Shown here one piece after another: positions 1 through 7,989 of a stretch of 64,000 bases of DNA. The notes beneath the pieces are model-generated. The model saw nothing but the letters and a program-made list of their open reading frames with translations, searched no databases and was not told where the DNA came from. Source of the DNA: CAVRTM01 sp963724015. GTDB taxonomy: Bacteria; Actinomycetota; Actinomycetes; Actinomycetales; Dermatophilaceae. The position numbers were made by a program, and so were the translations under genes. Where the stretch lies: NCBI GenBank assembly GCA_963724015.1, contig CAVRTM010000002.1, forward strand, positions 62,001 through 126,000, read 5' to 3'. Position 1 is the stretch's first letter, and each line of letters opens with the position of its first letter.

Positions 1-419
1 CGGATCTCCTCGTCAGGCCGGGTCAGGGCGCGCACGACGTCGCTGCGGCTCACGACACCGACGAGGCGCCCGTCGCGGACCACAGGCAGGCTCTTCCATG
101 ACTGCTGGGAGAAGGTGCGCGCCAGCTCGGCGACGTCGGTCTCCTCCCGGGCCGTGTGCGGGTGCGGGGTCATCACCTCGCCCACGGTGCGCGGCAGGTC
201 AGCCCCGTGGCCGGCCGGCCGCAGGTGCGCCCTGGGATCCGGCTCCAGCGCGGTGCGCAGGACGTCAGCCTCGCTGATCACCCCGACGAGCCCTCCGTCG
301 GCGTCCACCACCGGCAGGCTGGTGAGGTGGGCGCGTGCCAGCAGCATCATCGCCATCTGGGTGGACGCGTCCTCGCGGACGCTGTGGGCCGGGCTGGTCA
401 TGATCTCGCGCGCAAGCAT
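1..419 (-). CDS. CBS-domain pair protein (C-terminus cut by window edge)
   Basis: This is a stand-alone pair of CBS domains, a fold that usually senses adenosyl ligands or regulates partner proteins. About 139 codons are present; the 3' end lies outside the window. The protein opens with MLAREIMTS and has two repeats. CBS1 has LTSLPVVDADGGLVGVISEADVL and a 'VMTPHP' linker follows. CBS2 has SWKSLPVVRDGRLVGVVSRSDVV. The ATG at 419 follows a good GGAGG ribosome site (upstream strand CCAGGAGGGAGACCGG). A DevR-box-like palindrome lies about 100 bp upstream. CBS proteins of this size are common in DosR-type dormancy regulons, which fits the kinase and stress-protein neighbours. The family call is secure; the role is inferred from context. 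Confidence 0.85.
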   Translation of the reverse strand, partial: MLAREIMTSPAHSVREDASTQMAMMLLARAHLTSLPVVDADGGLVGVISEADVLRTALEPDPRAHLRPAGHGADLPRTVGEVMTPHPHTAREETDVAELARTFSQQSWKSLPVVRDGRLVGVVSRSDVVRALTRPDEEI

Positions 420-515
420 CCGGTCTCCCTCCTGGAAACGGGCCGCGGCAGGCACAAGGGACCGCCGGCCACCGGCCGGCGCCCTGAGCGTGCCGGTGAC
501 CCGCGCCTCGTGTCA

Positions 516-529
516 GGGCCGAAGGTCCC
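516..529. promoter_or_regulatory. DevR/DosR-box-like inverted repeat upstream of CBS gene
   Basis: GGGCCGAAGGTCCC reads GGGACCTTCGGCCC on the minus strand. It lies in the gap between the kinase stop and the CBS gene start, about 97 bp upstream of that start. It shares the GGGAC half-site and 14-bp layout with four other sites in this window and with the core of the mycobacterial DosR box. Function is inferred. Confidence 0.5.
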
Positions 530-543
530 CGCCGCGCACGCCC

Positions 544-2322
544 TCATGCCCTTTCGCGCTCGGCACGCCACATCAGGCAGGTACCGCGGGGCTCCCGCCG
601 ACGCAGCTCGAACGTGCCCGACCTCGCGCTGGCCCGGGCGCCGAGGTTGACCAGCCCGCTACGGGCGCTGCCGGACTCGATGCCCACGCCGTCGTCGGTG
701 ATCTCCACCGACAGCTCCGGGCCGGCGACCACCTTCACGGACACCGCGCTGGCCTGGGCGTGCCGCGCCACGTTCGCCAGGCCCTCGCGCACCACAGCAA
801 TGACGTCCGCCTCGAGCGACGGCGACAGTCCGGTGAGCCGGCCCTGGATCACCAGCTCGGGGGCGAACCCGAGGGTCTCGGCGAAGGAGTCCACGAGGAA
901 CTCGACCTCGGAGCTCAGGTCGCCGGCCGGCAGCGGACGGTGCAGCTCGAAGATCGTGTGCCGGATGTCCTTGATGGCGCTGTCCAGGTCGTCGACCGCG
1001 TCGTCCAGCCGGACCCGCACGGTCGGGTGCTGCGCCAGCCGCGCGGCCGACTGCAGCGAGAGCCCGGTGGCGAAGAGGCGCTGGATGACGTGGTCATGCA
1101 TGTCCCGGGCGATCCGGTCGCGGTCCTCCAGCAGCGCCATCCGGGAACGGTCCCGTTGCGCCCGGGCGGCAATCAGCGCCAGCCCCGCCTGCTGGGCGAA
1201 ATCGGTCAACGGCGCCGTGACGTCCGTGGCGATCGGCTCCATGTCGGCCGTCCAGGCGAGCGCGAGCACGCCTAGGTTGCCGCTGCCGAGGGCGAGCGGC
1301 ACCAGCGCGGTGGCGCCGTGCGGTGTCATGCCGCCCAGCCGGCGCACGTCAAGGGCCAGGGCGTGGCTGACCGGCTCGCCCTGCGGCGACACCAGCAGCA
1401 ACGGCTGCCGGGCATCGCGGACGCTCTCCCACGAGGCGCCCTCCAGCTCCGTGCCCACGCTCACCTCCGGAGGCGGCTCGGCGGTGCTGGGGGTCGCGGT
1501 GGAGTAGACCGACCGCACGACCAGCCGGTCCGAGGGGTCGTACAGCGCCACGATCGTCGTCGCGGCACCGGTCAGCCGGCCCGCCTGGGCCGCCATGAGG
1601 TCCAGGGCGGCGTCCTCGTCCGCGCGCTCGAGCAGGGTCTGGGTCAACTCGCTGACCGCCTCGGACCATCGGCGCTGCTGCTGGCTACGGTCATAGAGAC
1701 GGGCGTTGTCGATCGCGACGCCGGCCGCTGCGGCCAGCGCGACCAGCATGGCCTCGTCCTCGGCGGTGAACTCGTCGGCACCCTGCTTCTCGGCCATGTA
1801 GAGATTGCCGAAGACCTCGTCGCGGATCCGCACGGGAGTCCCGAGGAAGCTGTGCATCGGCGGGTGGTTGCCGGGAAAGCCGAAGCTGTCCTGGTGCTCA
1901 CTGATGTCGCGCATGCGGCGCGATTGGGGGTCGCGGATCAGCAGGCCAAGGACGCCGTGCCCGCGCGGCAGGTCGCCGATCTGCGCCCGCGCCTCGTCGC
2001 TGACGCCACGGGTGATGAACTCCACCAGGTGCTCGCCCTCCGGAGCGAGGACGCCGAGCGCGCCGTACCTCGCGTCGACCAGGGTGCGAGCGGACTGCAC
2101 GATTCTGCCGAGCACCTCCGACAGCTCCAGGTCCGCGCTGACGGCGACCACCGCGTCCAGCAGGGAGCCCAGGTGTTCCTGGGACCGGCGCGCCGCCGAG
2201 GCGCGCTCACGCAGCTCGTCGAGCAGGTCCTCAAGCTGGAGGCCGCTGGTGGCGGGCCAGGACTGCCCTGGCCCGGGATCTGCGGGTTGCCGCGTCATGG
2301 TGCCCATGCTAAGCACAACCAC
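544..2322 (-). CDS. DevS/DosT-like sensor histidine kinase (GAF-GAF-HisKA_3-HATPase)
   Basis: This is a soluble oxygen/redox-type sensor kinase of 592 residues from the GTG at 2322; an ATG at 2307 is an alternative start. GAF-1 spans about residues 60-205 and GAF-2 about 225-385. GAF-1 carries the HPPMHSFLGTPV segment typical of the heme-binding GAF of DevS/DosT. The dimerisation/phosphoacceptor motif RDRIARDMHDHVIQRLF puts the phosphorylated His near residue 409. A HATPase_c domain with DDGVGIESG follows to the end. No response regulator gene is adjacent, so it is an orphan here and would need a DevR encoded elsewhere. It sits 42 bp downstream of the acetyltransferase gene on the same strand and is probably co-transcribed with it. 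Heme binding is inferred from family similarity. Confidence 0.88.
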   Translation of the reverse strand: MVVLSMGTMTRQPADPGPGQSWPATSGLQLEDLLDELRERASAARRSQEHLGSLLDAVVAVSADLELSEVLGRIVQSARTLVDARYGALGVLAPEGEHLVEFITRGVSDEARAQIGDLPRGHGVLGLLIRDPQSRRMRDISEHQDSFGFPGNHPPMHSFLGTPVRIRDEVFGNLYMAEKQGADEFTAEDEAMLVALAAAAGVAIDNARLYDRSQQQRRWSEAVSELTQTLLERADEDAALDLMAAQAGRLTGAATTIVALYDPSDRLVVRSVYSTATPSTAEPPPEVSVGTELEGASWESVRDARQPLLLVSPQGEPVSHALALDVRRLGGMTPHGATALVPLALGSGNLGVLALAWTADMEPIATDVTAPLTDFAQQAGLALIAARAQRDRSRMALLEDRDRIARDMHDHVIQRLFATGLSLQSAARLAQHPTVRVRLDDAVDDLDSAIKDIRHTIFELHRPLPAGDLSSEVEFLVDSFAETLGFAPELVIQGRLTGLSPSLEADVIAVVREGLANVARHAQASAVSVKVVAGPELSVEITDDGVGIESGSARSGLVNLGARASARSGTFELRRREPRGTCLMWRAERERA

Positions 2323-2364
2323 CTCCGCCGTCAGTGGCCCATCGGGGGGGTGAGGGGACCGGTC

Positions 2365-5118
2365 TCAGCCGGGCAGCCGGCGCAGCAGCGGCGGGTGGTC
2401 ACGGGACCGCGGGGGGTCGAGACGGACCCGGGCGGCGGCCACCTGCGCGTGGTCACCGTCGAGGACGACGGGACGCAGCTCCACCTCGGCGACCTCCCCG
2501 AGATCGTGCACCAGCATCGACACGCGCACGAGGACGGCCGTGAGCGCCTCGAGGGCGGCGGCGGGCCACAGCACCGGGCCCGCCCGCCCGTGCGCCATCC
2601 GCACCTCCCGCACGAGGGCGGTCGCCTCTGCCCCGTCCAGCGGCGCGAGCGCCCACCGCGGCCAGCGGGCGTCGGGCAGGTCCTGTGGCCCCCCGTGGGC
2701 TCGCGTGCCGTCCCGCGGGTGGCGGCCGGTCTCCTCGGTCGGGACGAGTCCCACCACCGGTCCCCAGCCGGTGCCCCTGCCGCCCAGCACGGCCAGCGAC
2801 GGGCCCTGGTGCAGCTGTGGCTGCAGGCCGAAGTCGTGGACGTCCTCGCCCAGCCGGTCGCGCAGCTCCCGCACGGCTGAGCGCACCTCCGCCGGCGACC
2901 GCAGCCGGGTCGCCACCGCCGCGGCCTGCGGGGGTGGCGCGCCGCCATGTCCGCCATGGCCGTACGCCGTGAGCACGACAGGGAACGAGAGCACCGCGGA
3001 GGCGTCCGCGGCCGTCTCGGGGCCGTCCGCCCCGACGGTCGGCACCACCTCGACGCCGTAGGCGCGCAGGACCTCGTCGGCGTCCCGGCGCGACAGCCAG
3101 CCTCCGGTGGGACGGTCCTGCATCGCCTCGGCGACCACCAGGCCGGCCAGGCGGTGCATCGCCGGGCGCGGGAGGTGGGTCGGCTGCCTCGACGCCGGGG
3201 AAGGCCGGAGCCAGCGCACCACGACGTGCGCCAGCGCGGTCACGGCCGCCTCGGGACCATCCGCGAAGGGGACGGTGCGCGCCGATCGGCCGGCGCCAAG
3301 AGGGTGTCCCGAGATGAACGTGATGCGTCGGAATTCCGCGGAGGCCTGCTCCAGCAGGGCCTGGATCGCCGCGGGGCCGAGGTGGAACCGCGGCTCGAGG
3401 AGCACCACCACGGCGTCGACCCCCGGGTCCTCCGCCAACGTCCCCAGGGCGAGCCGGAGCTGTTCGGGGCTCGCCGGCCTCGTGGCGTCGACGACACCGG
3501 TGACCGTGGCCGCTGCCGGCAGCAGCAGCCGCAGTCGCGCGTCCGTGTGCTGCGTGAGGTCGGGGGGTAGCAGGCCGCACTCGTTGCACCGTCGTCGCGC
3601 GCGCTCGCCCGCGTCGCGGACGTTGCCGAGGACCGCGACGCGCCGGCCCCGGGGCCCGGGTTGTCCGACCAGGAGGGCGGCCGTGTCCGCCAGCTCCTGC
3701 GGCGACCCGACCCGGGTCACGCCGGTGGCGCGGCACCACGCGTCGAGCCCGTCGCCGCCCACCGTGTCCCGGACGGCCCCGTCCCCGCCGAGGCCACCGT
3801 CCCCGTCGAGGCCGGCACCGGCGAGCAGGAGCACCGGCAGCGACGCAGCTCGCACGGCGCGGGTGAGCGCCGCGATGTCGGTGACGGCGTGCAGGCAGAG
3901 CGCCGCCACCGCGGTGCGGGGGTCGGCCTGCGCGCACGCCAGCAGGTCGCACGGCCCGACGTCGGCACCGAGCCCCGTGTCCACGAGGGTGGAGACGCCC
4001 ATCCCCCGCGAGTGCAGCGCCGCGAGCACGGCCGCCGTGATGGGCGCCGAGTCGCTGACCAGCCCCACTGCGCCGGCGCGGCCCTGCCGGCGCAGCAGGG
4101 CCAGGTCCACGCCGGTGGCCGGGTCGGTGGTGACCAGACCGAGGCTGCCGGGCCCCAGCACCCGGATGCCGGCGTCCCGGCCGAGGCGGCGCAGCGCGGC
4201 GACGTCCGCCTCGGCAGCGGCGGCACCGGCGGTCCGGGCCGCACCGGACATCCGGGCCGCGGGCGGGGTGCCGAGCACGGCGAGGGCACCGGCCCCGGCA
4301 ACCACGCAGCTGCGGGCGGCGGCCATCTCCTCGCCCGGCGCCACGGCAACCACCGCCAGGTCGGCGGGTCCCACCACAGCACCGGCGTCCTCCCGTGCCG
4401 GCGCGAGCGGCTGGCTCGGTCCGAACCGGTTGACCGCCCGCACCGTCCTCCCGGAGCCGGACCGGCGCAGGCGCCGCAGCAGCTGCTGGGCGACGTCGCT
4501 GCGGTGACCGGAGGAACCCAGCACGACCACCGACTTCGGCCGCAGCAGCCGCTCCATTGACGCCGCGGCAGCCGCGGCCTCCCTGACGGCCAGGGCCGCC
4601 TCGAGGGCGGGGGTCTCCTCCAGGTCCACGGTGACGCTCAGCGTGTCGCCGTCCCGCTCGGTCCGCAGCGGCAGGCCCAGGTCGTGGAAGACCTGGAGCA
4701 TCTGGACGTTGCGGCACAGCACCAGCGCCACCAGCTCGTGCAGGCCCCGGGCCCGTGCTCGGGCGACCAGGTCCTCCAGCATCAGCGTGCCCAGGCCGTG
4801 CCCCTGGGACCCGTCGTCGATCACGAGGGCCACCTCGGCCGTCGACCCGCCCACCTCGTGGCTGGACCCCACGCCGACGACAGCCCCCTGGCGGACGGCG
4901 AGGACCGCGTCGAGCGTCCGCTCGGGGTCGCCCAGGCTCTCCACGTACTCCTCGCCGGCGACCTGGGACGCGGACAGGAACCGCTGGTACGCCGTACGGG
5001 CGGACAGGCGCACGAACAGCTCCCGGAGGGCGGGGAGGTCGTCCGGGCCGACCACGCGCACCTGCAGCACGGCGCCGTCGGCGGCGAGGACGTCGTACCC
5101 GGCCGGGACCTCCTGCAT
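2365..5118 (-). CDS. GNAT acetyltransferase fused to NDP-forming acyl-CoA synthetase-like module (Pat-type)
   Basis: This 917-residue fusion has an N-terminal GNAT domain (about residues 18-170) with the acetyl-CoA motif QGHGLG near 105-110. A CoA-binding Rossmann domain starts near 187 (RPKSVVVLGSSGH). Succinyl-CoA-ligase-like domains and an ATP-grasp-like region follow (about 665-917). Lysine acetyltransferases of the Pat family have the same parts; in Salmonella Pat the order is reversed, while actinobacterial members place GNAT first. The ATP-grasp-like part has FPVVLTAYG where active synthetases carry a lysine, so that half looks non-catalytic. The likely role is acetylation of acyl-CoA synthetases or other proteins. 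I chose the ATG at 5118 because the protein then starts just before the GNAT fold; the upstream open frame antisense to the stress-protein gene has no homology. The ribosome site is weak. Confidence 0.85.
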   Translation of the reverse strand: MQEVPAGYDVLAADGAVLQVRVVGPDDLPALRELFVRLSARTAYQRFLSASQVAGEEYVESLGDPERTLDAVLAVRQGAVVGVGSSHEVGGSTAEVALVIDDGSQGHGLGTLMLEDLVARARARGLHELVALVLCRNVQMLQVFHDLGLPLRTERDGDTLSVTVDLEETPALEAALAVREAAAAAASMERLLRPKSVVVLGSSGHRSDVAQQLLRRLRRSGSGRTVRAVNRFGPSQPLAPAREDAGAVVGPADLAVVAVAPGEEMAAARSCVVAGAGALAVLGTPPAARMSGAARTAGAAAAEADVAALRRLGRDAGIRVLGPGSLGLVTTDPATGVDLALLRRQGRAGAVGLVSDSAPITAAVLAALHSRGMGVSTLVDTGLGADVGPCDLLACAQADPRTAVAALCLHAVTDIAALTRAVRAASLPVLLLAGAGLDGDGGLGGDGAVRDTVGGDGLDAWCRATGVTRVGSPQELADTAALLVGQPGPRGRRVAVLGNVRDAGERARRRCNECGLLPPDLTQHTDARLRLLLPAAATVTGVVDATRPASPEQLRLALGTLAEDPGVDAVVVLLEPRFHLGPAAIQALLEQASAEFRRITFISGHPLGAGRSARTVPFADGPEAAVTALAHVVVRWLRPSPASRQPTHLPRPAMHRLAGLVVAEAMQDRPTGGWLSRRDADEVLRAYGVEVVPTVGADGPETAADASAVLSFPVVLTAYGHGGHGGAPPPQAAAVATRLRSPAEVRSAVRELRDRLGEDVHDFGLQPQLHQGPSLAVLGGRGTGWGPVVGLVPTEETGRHPRDGTRAHGGPQDLPDARWPRWALAPLDGAEATALVREVRMAHGRAGPVLWPAAALEALTAVLVRVSMLVHDLGEVAEVELRPVVLDGDHAQVAAARVRLDPPRSRDHPPLLRRLPG

Positions 5119-5153
5119 CCCGCCACCGTGGGCGGTCCGTGCGTTCCCGGTCA

Positions 5154-5208
5154 GGGCCAGAGGTCCCGGCACGGAGCAGGAGAGGAGCGCAGCGGGGACC
5201 AAGTGCCC
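5154..5208. promoter_or_regulatory. Two DevR/DosR-box-like sites in divergent promoter region
   Basis: Site A is GGGCCAGAGGTCCC at 5154-5167. Site B is GGGACCAAGTGCCC at 5195-5208. Their starts are 41 bp apart, close to four helical turns. They lie between the acetyltransferase gene (start 5118, minus) and the tandem stress-protein gene (start 5308, plus), so they could serve both. Both share the GGGAC half-site and a 4-bp centre with the other sites of this window. Regulator identity is inferred. Confidence 0.55.
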
Positions 5209-5307
5209 TGTCGTCAGTCCCTCCAGGGAGGGACGCTGGGCTGCCACAGGGCGGTGGCGACGTACCGGCGTGCCGCGGGTTCGGCTGGAGGACAAGGGAG
5301 AACAACC

Positions 5308-6192
5308 ATGAGCACCCTTCCCGGGAACAGCATCGTCGTCGCCGTCGACGGGTCTGCGTCCAGTGACGCGGCCCTTGACTGGGCGATCGACGAGGCGGGA
5401 CGGCGCAAGCTGCCCCTGCACCTGCTGCACGCCTTCGGGGTGGACAACTCCATGATGCCGCGCCCGACCGTCTCCCCGGACGCGACGTCGGTGGACGACG
5501 AGCTGCTCGAGGCCGGCCTGGCGCGGGTGCGCAGTCTGGCCCCCTCGGTGCGGGTGACCGCCGAGGCGGACACCGGCTACCCGGCGCCCGCGCTCGTCGA
5601 GCTGTCCGGCACGGCCGACACCCTCGTCCTGGGGGCCCGGGGGCGCGGAGCGGTGCGCGGGGCGCTGCTGGGGTCGGTGTCGCTGCAGGTGGCGATGCAC
5701 GCACGGTGCCCCGTCGTCGTGGTCCGCGAGCTGCCCCAGCCGGGCCCCTCCGTGCCGCGGGTGGTGGTGGGCATCGACGGCTCGGCGACCTCGGAGCGCG
5801 CCATCGAGTACGCCTTCGCGCAGGCCTCCCTGCGAGGGCTGGGCCTCACCGTCGTCCACGCCTGGTGGATGGAGTTCGTCGAGGGCGTCATCGCCACGAC
5901 CTCGTCCGAGGAGCAGTGGGAGCGGATGGGCCAGGAGCAGCGGGCGCTGGTGTCGGAGTCCCTCGCCGGGTGGCGGGAGAAGTACCCGGACGTGGACGTG
6001 CGCCAGCACGTCGTCCGGTCGCTGCCGGCCGAGGCCCTCATCGGCGAGTCCGCCGGCGCCGAGCTGGTCGTCGTGGGCAGCCGCGGCCGCGGTGGCTTCC
6101 GCGGTCTGCTGCTCGGCTCGGTCAGCCACAGCGTGATGCAGCACGCCCACTGCCCGGTGGCCGTCGTCCGTCCCCGGCACGACCACGGCTGA
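5308..6192 (+). CDS. Tandem universal stress protein (two UspA domains)
   Basis: A 294-residue cytoplasmic protein with two Usp domains, about residues 5-143 and 150-293. Each ends in the ATP-binding signature: LGARGRGAVRGALLGS in the first and VGSRGRGGFRGLLLGS in the second. The domains are therefore of the nucleotide-binding type. The start is the ATG at 5308 behind AAGGGAG. Tandem Usp proteins of this length are hallmark members of DosR-type dormancy regulons in actinobacteria. Two DevR-box-like sites lie 100-155 bp upstream. The flavin-reductase-fold gene follows after 16 bp and is probably in the same operon. Confidence 0.93.
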   Translation: MSTLPGNSIVVAVDGSASSDAALDWAIDEAGRRKLPLHLLHAFGVDNSMMPRPTVSPDATSVDDELLEAGLARVRSLAPSVRVTAEADTGYPAPALVELSGTADTLVLGARGRGAVRGALLGSVSLQVAMHARCPVVVVRELPQPGPSVPRVVVGIDGSATSERAIEYAFAQASLRGLGLTVVHAWWMEFVEGVIATTSSEEQWERMGQEQRALVSESLAGWREKYPDVDVRQHVVRSLPAEALIGESAGAELVVVGSRGRGGFRGLLLGSVSHSVMQHAHCPVAVVRPRHDHG

Positions 6193-6208
6193 CACGAAGG
6201 AGAGCCCG

Positions 6209-6667
6209 ATGACCGACACCAGCGGCGCCGACACGGTGGACCCGGCTGCCACGGATCGCCGGGGCCTACGGGTCCTGGGCTTCGAGGAGTGCCTCCAGCG
6301 GCTGCACGACGCCCCCGTGGGGCGGGTCGGCTTCCTGCGCGACGGGGAGGTCGCGATCCTGCCGGTGAACCACGTCGTGGACGGGATGGACGTCGCGTTC
6401 CGCACCAGCTGGGGGTCCAAGCTCCAGACCGCGGCCGACGCGGGGCGGGTGGCGTTCGAGGTGGACGGCCACGACACCGCCCTCGCGACCGGGTGGAGCG
6501 TCCTGGTCCACGGCAGCGCGATGATCGTCTACGAGGCGGAGGACCGGCAGCGCCTCGACGACCTCGCCACCAAACCGTGGGTCCCGTTGGACGCCAACAC
6601 GTTCTGGGTCCGGATCCGCCCCGAGGAGATCACCGGCCGCGAGATCATCGAGTCCGGGCACCACTGA
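6209..6667 (+). CDS. Pyridoxamine 5'-phosphate oxidase-fold (split-barrel flavin/F420-binding) protein
   Basis: A 152-residue small split-barrel protein. The N-terminal stretch GRVGFLRDGEVAILPVNHVV and the following VAFRTSWGSKLQTA pattern are typical of the PNPOx-like family often annotated in dormancy clusters. Such proteins bind FMN, F420 or heme derivatives, and the substrate cannot be told from sequence. The ATG at 6209 has a strong GAAGGAG site and lies 16 bp after the stress-protein stop, so the two are probably one operon. A long hairpin downstream probably ends the transcript. Confidence 0.8.
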   Translation: MTDTSGADTVDPAATDRRGLRVLGFEECLQRLHDAPVGRVGFLRDGEVAILPVNHVVDGMDVAFRTSWGSKLQTAADAGRVAFEVDGHDTALATGWSVLVHGSAMIVYEAEDRQRLDDLATKPWVPLDANTFWVRIRPEEITGREIIESGHH

Positions 6668-6744
6668 CGAGGCGCCAGTGAGGAGCACGACCGAGGAGCA
6701 CCCCCGAGGAGCGGGCACCCCAGACGCGAGGAGCGGGCTCCCCC

Positions 6745-6780
6745 GACGACCGGCGCACCGTCACGGGTGCGCCGGTCGTC
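6745..6780. terminator. Bidirectional hairpin terminator
   Basis: A perfect 15-bp stem: left arm GACGACCGGCGCACC at 6745-6759, right arm its exact complement at 6766-6780, with a 6-nt loop. It sits between two convergent genes (the PNPOx-like gene on plus, the alcohol dehydrogenase on minus). There is no U-tract, as is common in high-GC actinobacteria. Confidence 0.8.
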
Positions 6781-6787
6781 CGCGCGG

Positions 6788-7831
6788 TCAGCTGCGGGTC
6801 AGGACGACCTTCAGGGCGCCGGTCTCACCGGCGCGCGAGAACACGTCGTACGCCTGGATGAACTCGGCCATGGGGAACCGGTGGGTGACGAACCGGCCGA
6901 CGTCCACCTGGTGGCTCGTGACGAGCTTGAGCAGGGTCGGTGTCGAGAAGGTGTCGACCAGTCCCGTGGTGATCGTGACGTCCTTGATCCACAGGTCCTC
7001 CAGGTGCAGGGTGGCCGGCTCACCGTGGACGCCCACGTTGGCCACCCGCCCGCAGGGCCGCACCAGCGTCGTGCACTGCTCGAACGTCGCGGGGACGCCC
7101 ACCGCCTCGATCGCGACGTCGGCCCCCAGGCCGTCGGTGAGGTGGCGCACGACGGCGAGCGCGTCCTCGCGCCCGGCGTGCACGACGGTGTCGGCGCCGA
7201 AGCGCTTGGCGGCCTCGAGCCGGGAGTCGGCCAGGTCCACCGCCACGATGTGGGCCGGGCTGAACAGCCGCGCGAGCATGATCGCCGACAGGCCGATCGG
7301 CCCGGCGCCCACCACCACGACCACGTCGCCGGGACGCACGGCGCCGTTGAGGACCCCGACCTCGTAGCCCGTCGGCCCGATGTCGGCCAGCATGAGCACC
7401 TCCTCGTCGCTGACACCGGCGGGCACCGGGTAGGTGGAGGTGTCCGCGAACGGCACCCGCACGTACTCGGCCTGCGTGCCGTCGATGAGGTGGCCCAGGA
7501 TCCAGCCGCCACCGCCCAGGCACTGCCCGTACCGGCCCTCGCGGCAGAACCGGCACGAGCCGCAGGCGGTGATGCACGAGAGGAGGACATGGTCTCCGGC
7601 CTTGACGTTCTTGACCCCCGCCCCGACCTCCTCGACGGTGCCGACGGCCTCGTGGCCGAGGATCCGGCCGTCCGTCACCGCCGGCACGTCGCCCTTGAGG
7701 ATGTGCAGGTCCGTCCCGCAGATCGTCACCGCGTCGACCCTGACGATCGCATCGGTGTCGGCGGAGACCACCGGGCGAGGCACCTCCTCCCAGGCCTTCT
7801 CCCCCGGACCGTGGTACACGACTGCACGCAT
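6788..7831 (-). CDS. Zinc-dependent alcohol dehydrogenase (medium-chain MDR family)
   Basis: A 347-residue NAD(P)-dependent oxidoreductase. Catalytic zinc ligands are visible in VTICGTDLH and GHEAVG. The four-cysteine structural zinc lobe is CGSCRFCREGRYGQC, and the Rossmann motif is VVGAGPIG. The start is the ATG at 7831 with GAGGAGG eight bases upstream. The substrate is unknown; the closest family types oxidise or reduce small alcohols and aldehydes. It is divergent from the small stress-protein gene, and the gap between them contains two DevR-box-like sites. A hypoxia-linked fermentative or aldehyde-detoxifying role is therefore plausible, but this is inference. Confidence 0.9.
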   Translation of the reverse strand: MRAVVYHGPGEKAWEEVPRPVVSADTDAIVRVDAVTICGTDLHILKGDVPAVTDGRILGHEAVGTVEEVGAGVKNVKAGDHVLLSCITACGSCRFCREGRYGQCLGGGGWILGHLIDGTQAEYVRVPFADTSTYPVPAGVSDEEVLMLADIGPTGYEVGVLNGAVRPGDVVVVVGAGPIGLSAIMLARLFSPAHIVAVDLADSRLEAAKRFGADTVVHAGREDALAVVRHLTDGLGADVAIEAVGVPATFEQCTTLVRPCGRVANVGVHGEPATLHLEDLWIKDVTITTGLVDTFSTPTLLKLVTSHQVDVGRFVTHRFPMAEFIQAYDVFSRAGETGALKVVLTRS

Positions 7832-7902
7832 CACATCCTCCTCGGAACGGCACCCTCGCGGTGCACCCTCGGGACGGTATGGCGGCGCCGCGACGACGGT
7901 CA

Positions 7903-7953
7903 GTGCCGAACGTCCCCGCCGCACGAGACGTGCCCGACCGGGACGTTCTACCC
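7903..7953. promoter_or_regulatory. Two DevR/DosR-box-like sites between divergent genes
   Basis: The site at 7903-7916 reads GGGACGTTCGGCAC on the minus strand. The site at 7940-7953 reads GGGACGTTCTACCC on the plus strand. The shared nine bases GGGACGTTC occur in opposite orientations, 37 bp apart, between the alcohol dehydrogenase (minus) and the small stress-protein gene (plus). The second half-site is weaker in both. Confidence 0.42.
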
Positions 7954-7989
7954 TGTGCGGGGGATGTGCACGGCGACGACCCTTCGGGC

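Noticed and set aside
2323..2364. Possible operator GGCCCATCGGGG between acetyltransferase and kinase genes
   Set aside because: It is not symmetrical enough and lies inside a probable operon.
2453..5704. 1,083-codon minus-strand open frame rich in Arg, Pro and Gly
   Set aside because: A frame-shadow of the high-GC acetyltransferase gene with shadow-type composition and no motifs.
5119..6477. In-frame 5' extension of the acetyltransferase gene to 6477, about 450 residues
   Set aside because: It is antisense to the stress-protein gene and has no recognisable domain; the real N-terminus is the GNAT domain at 5118.
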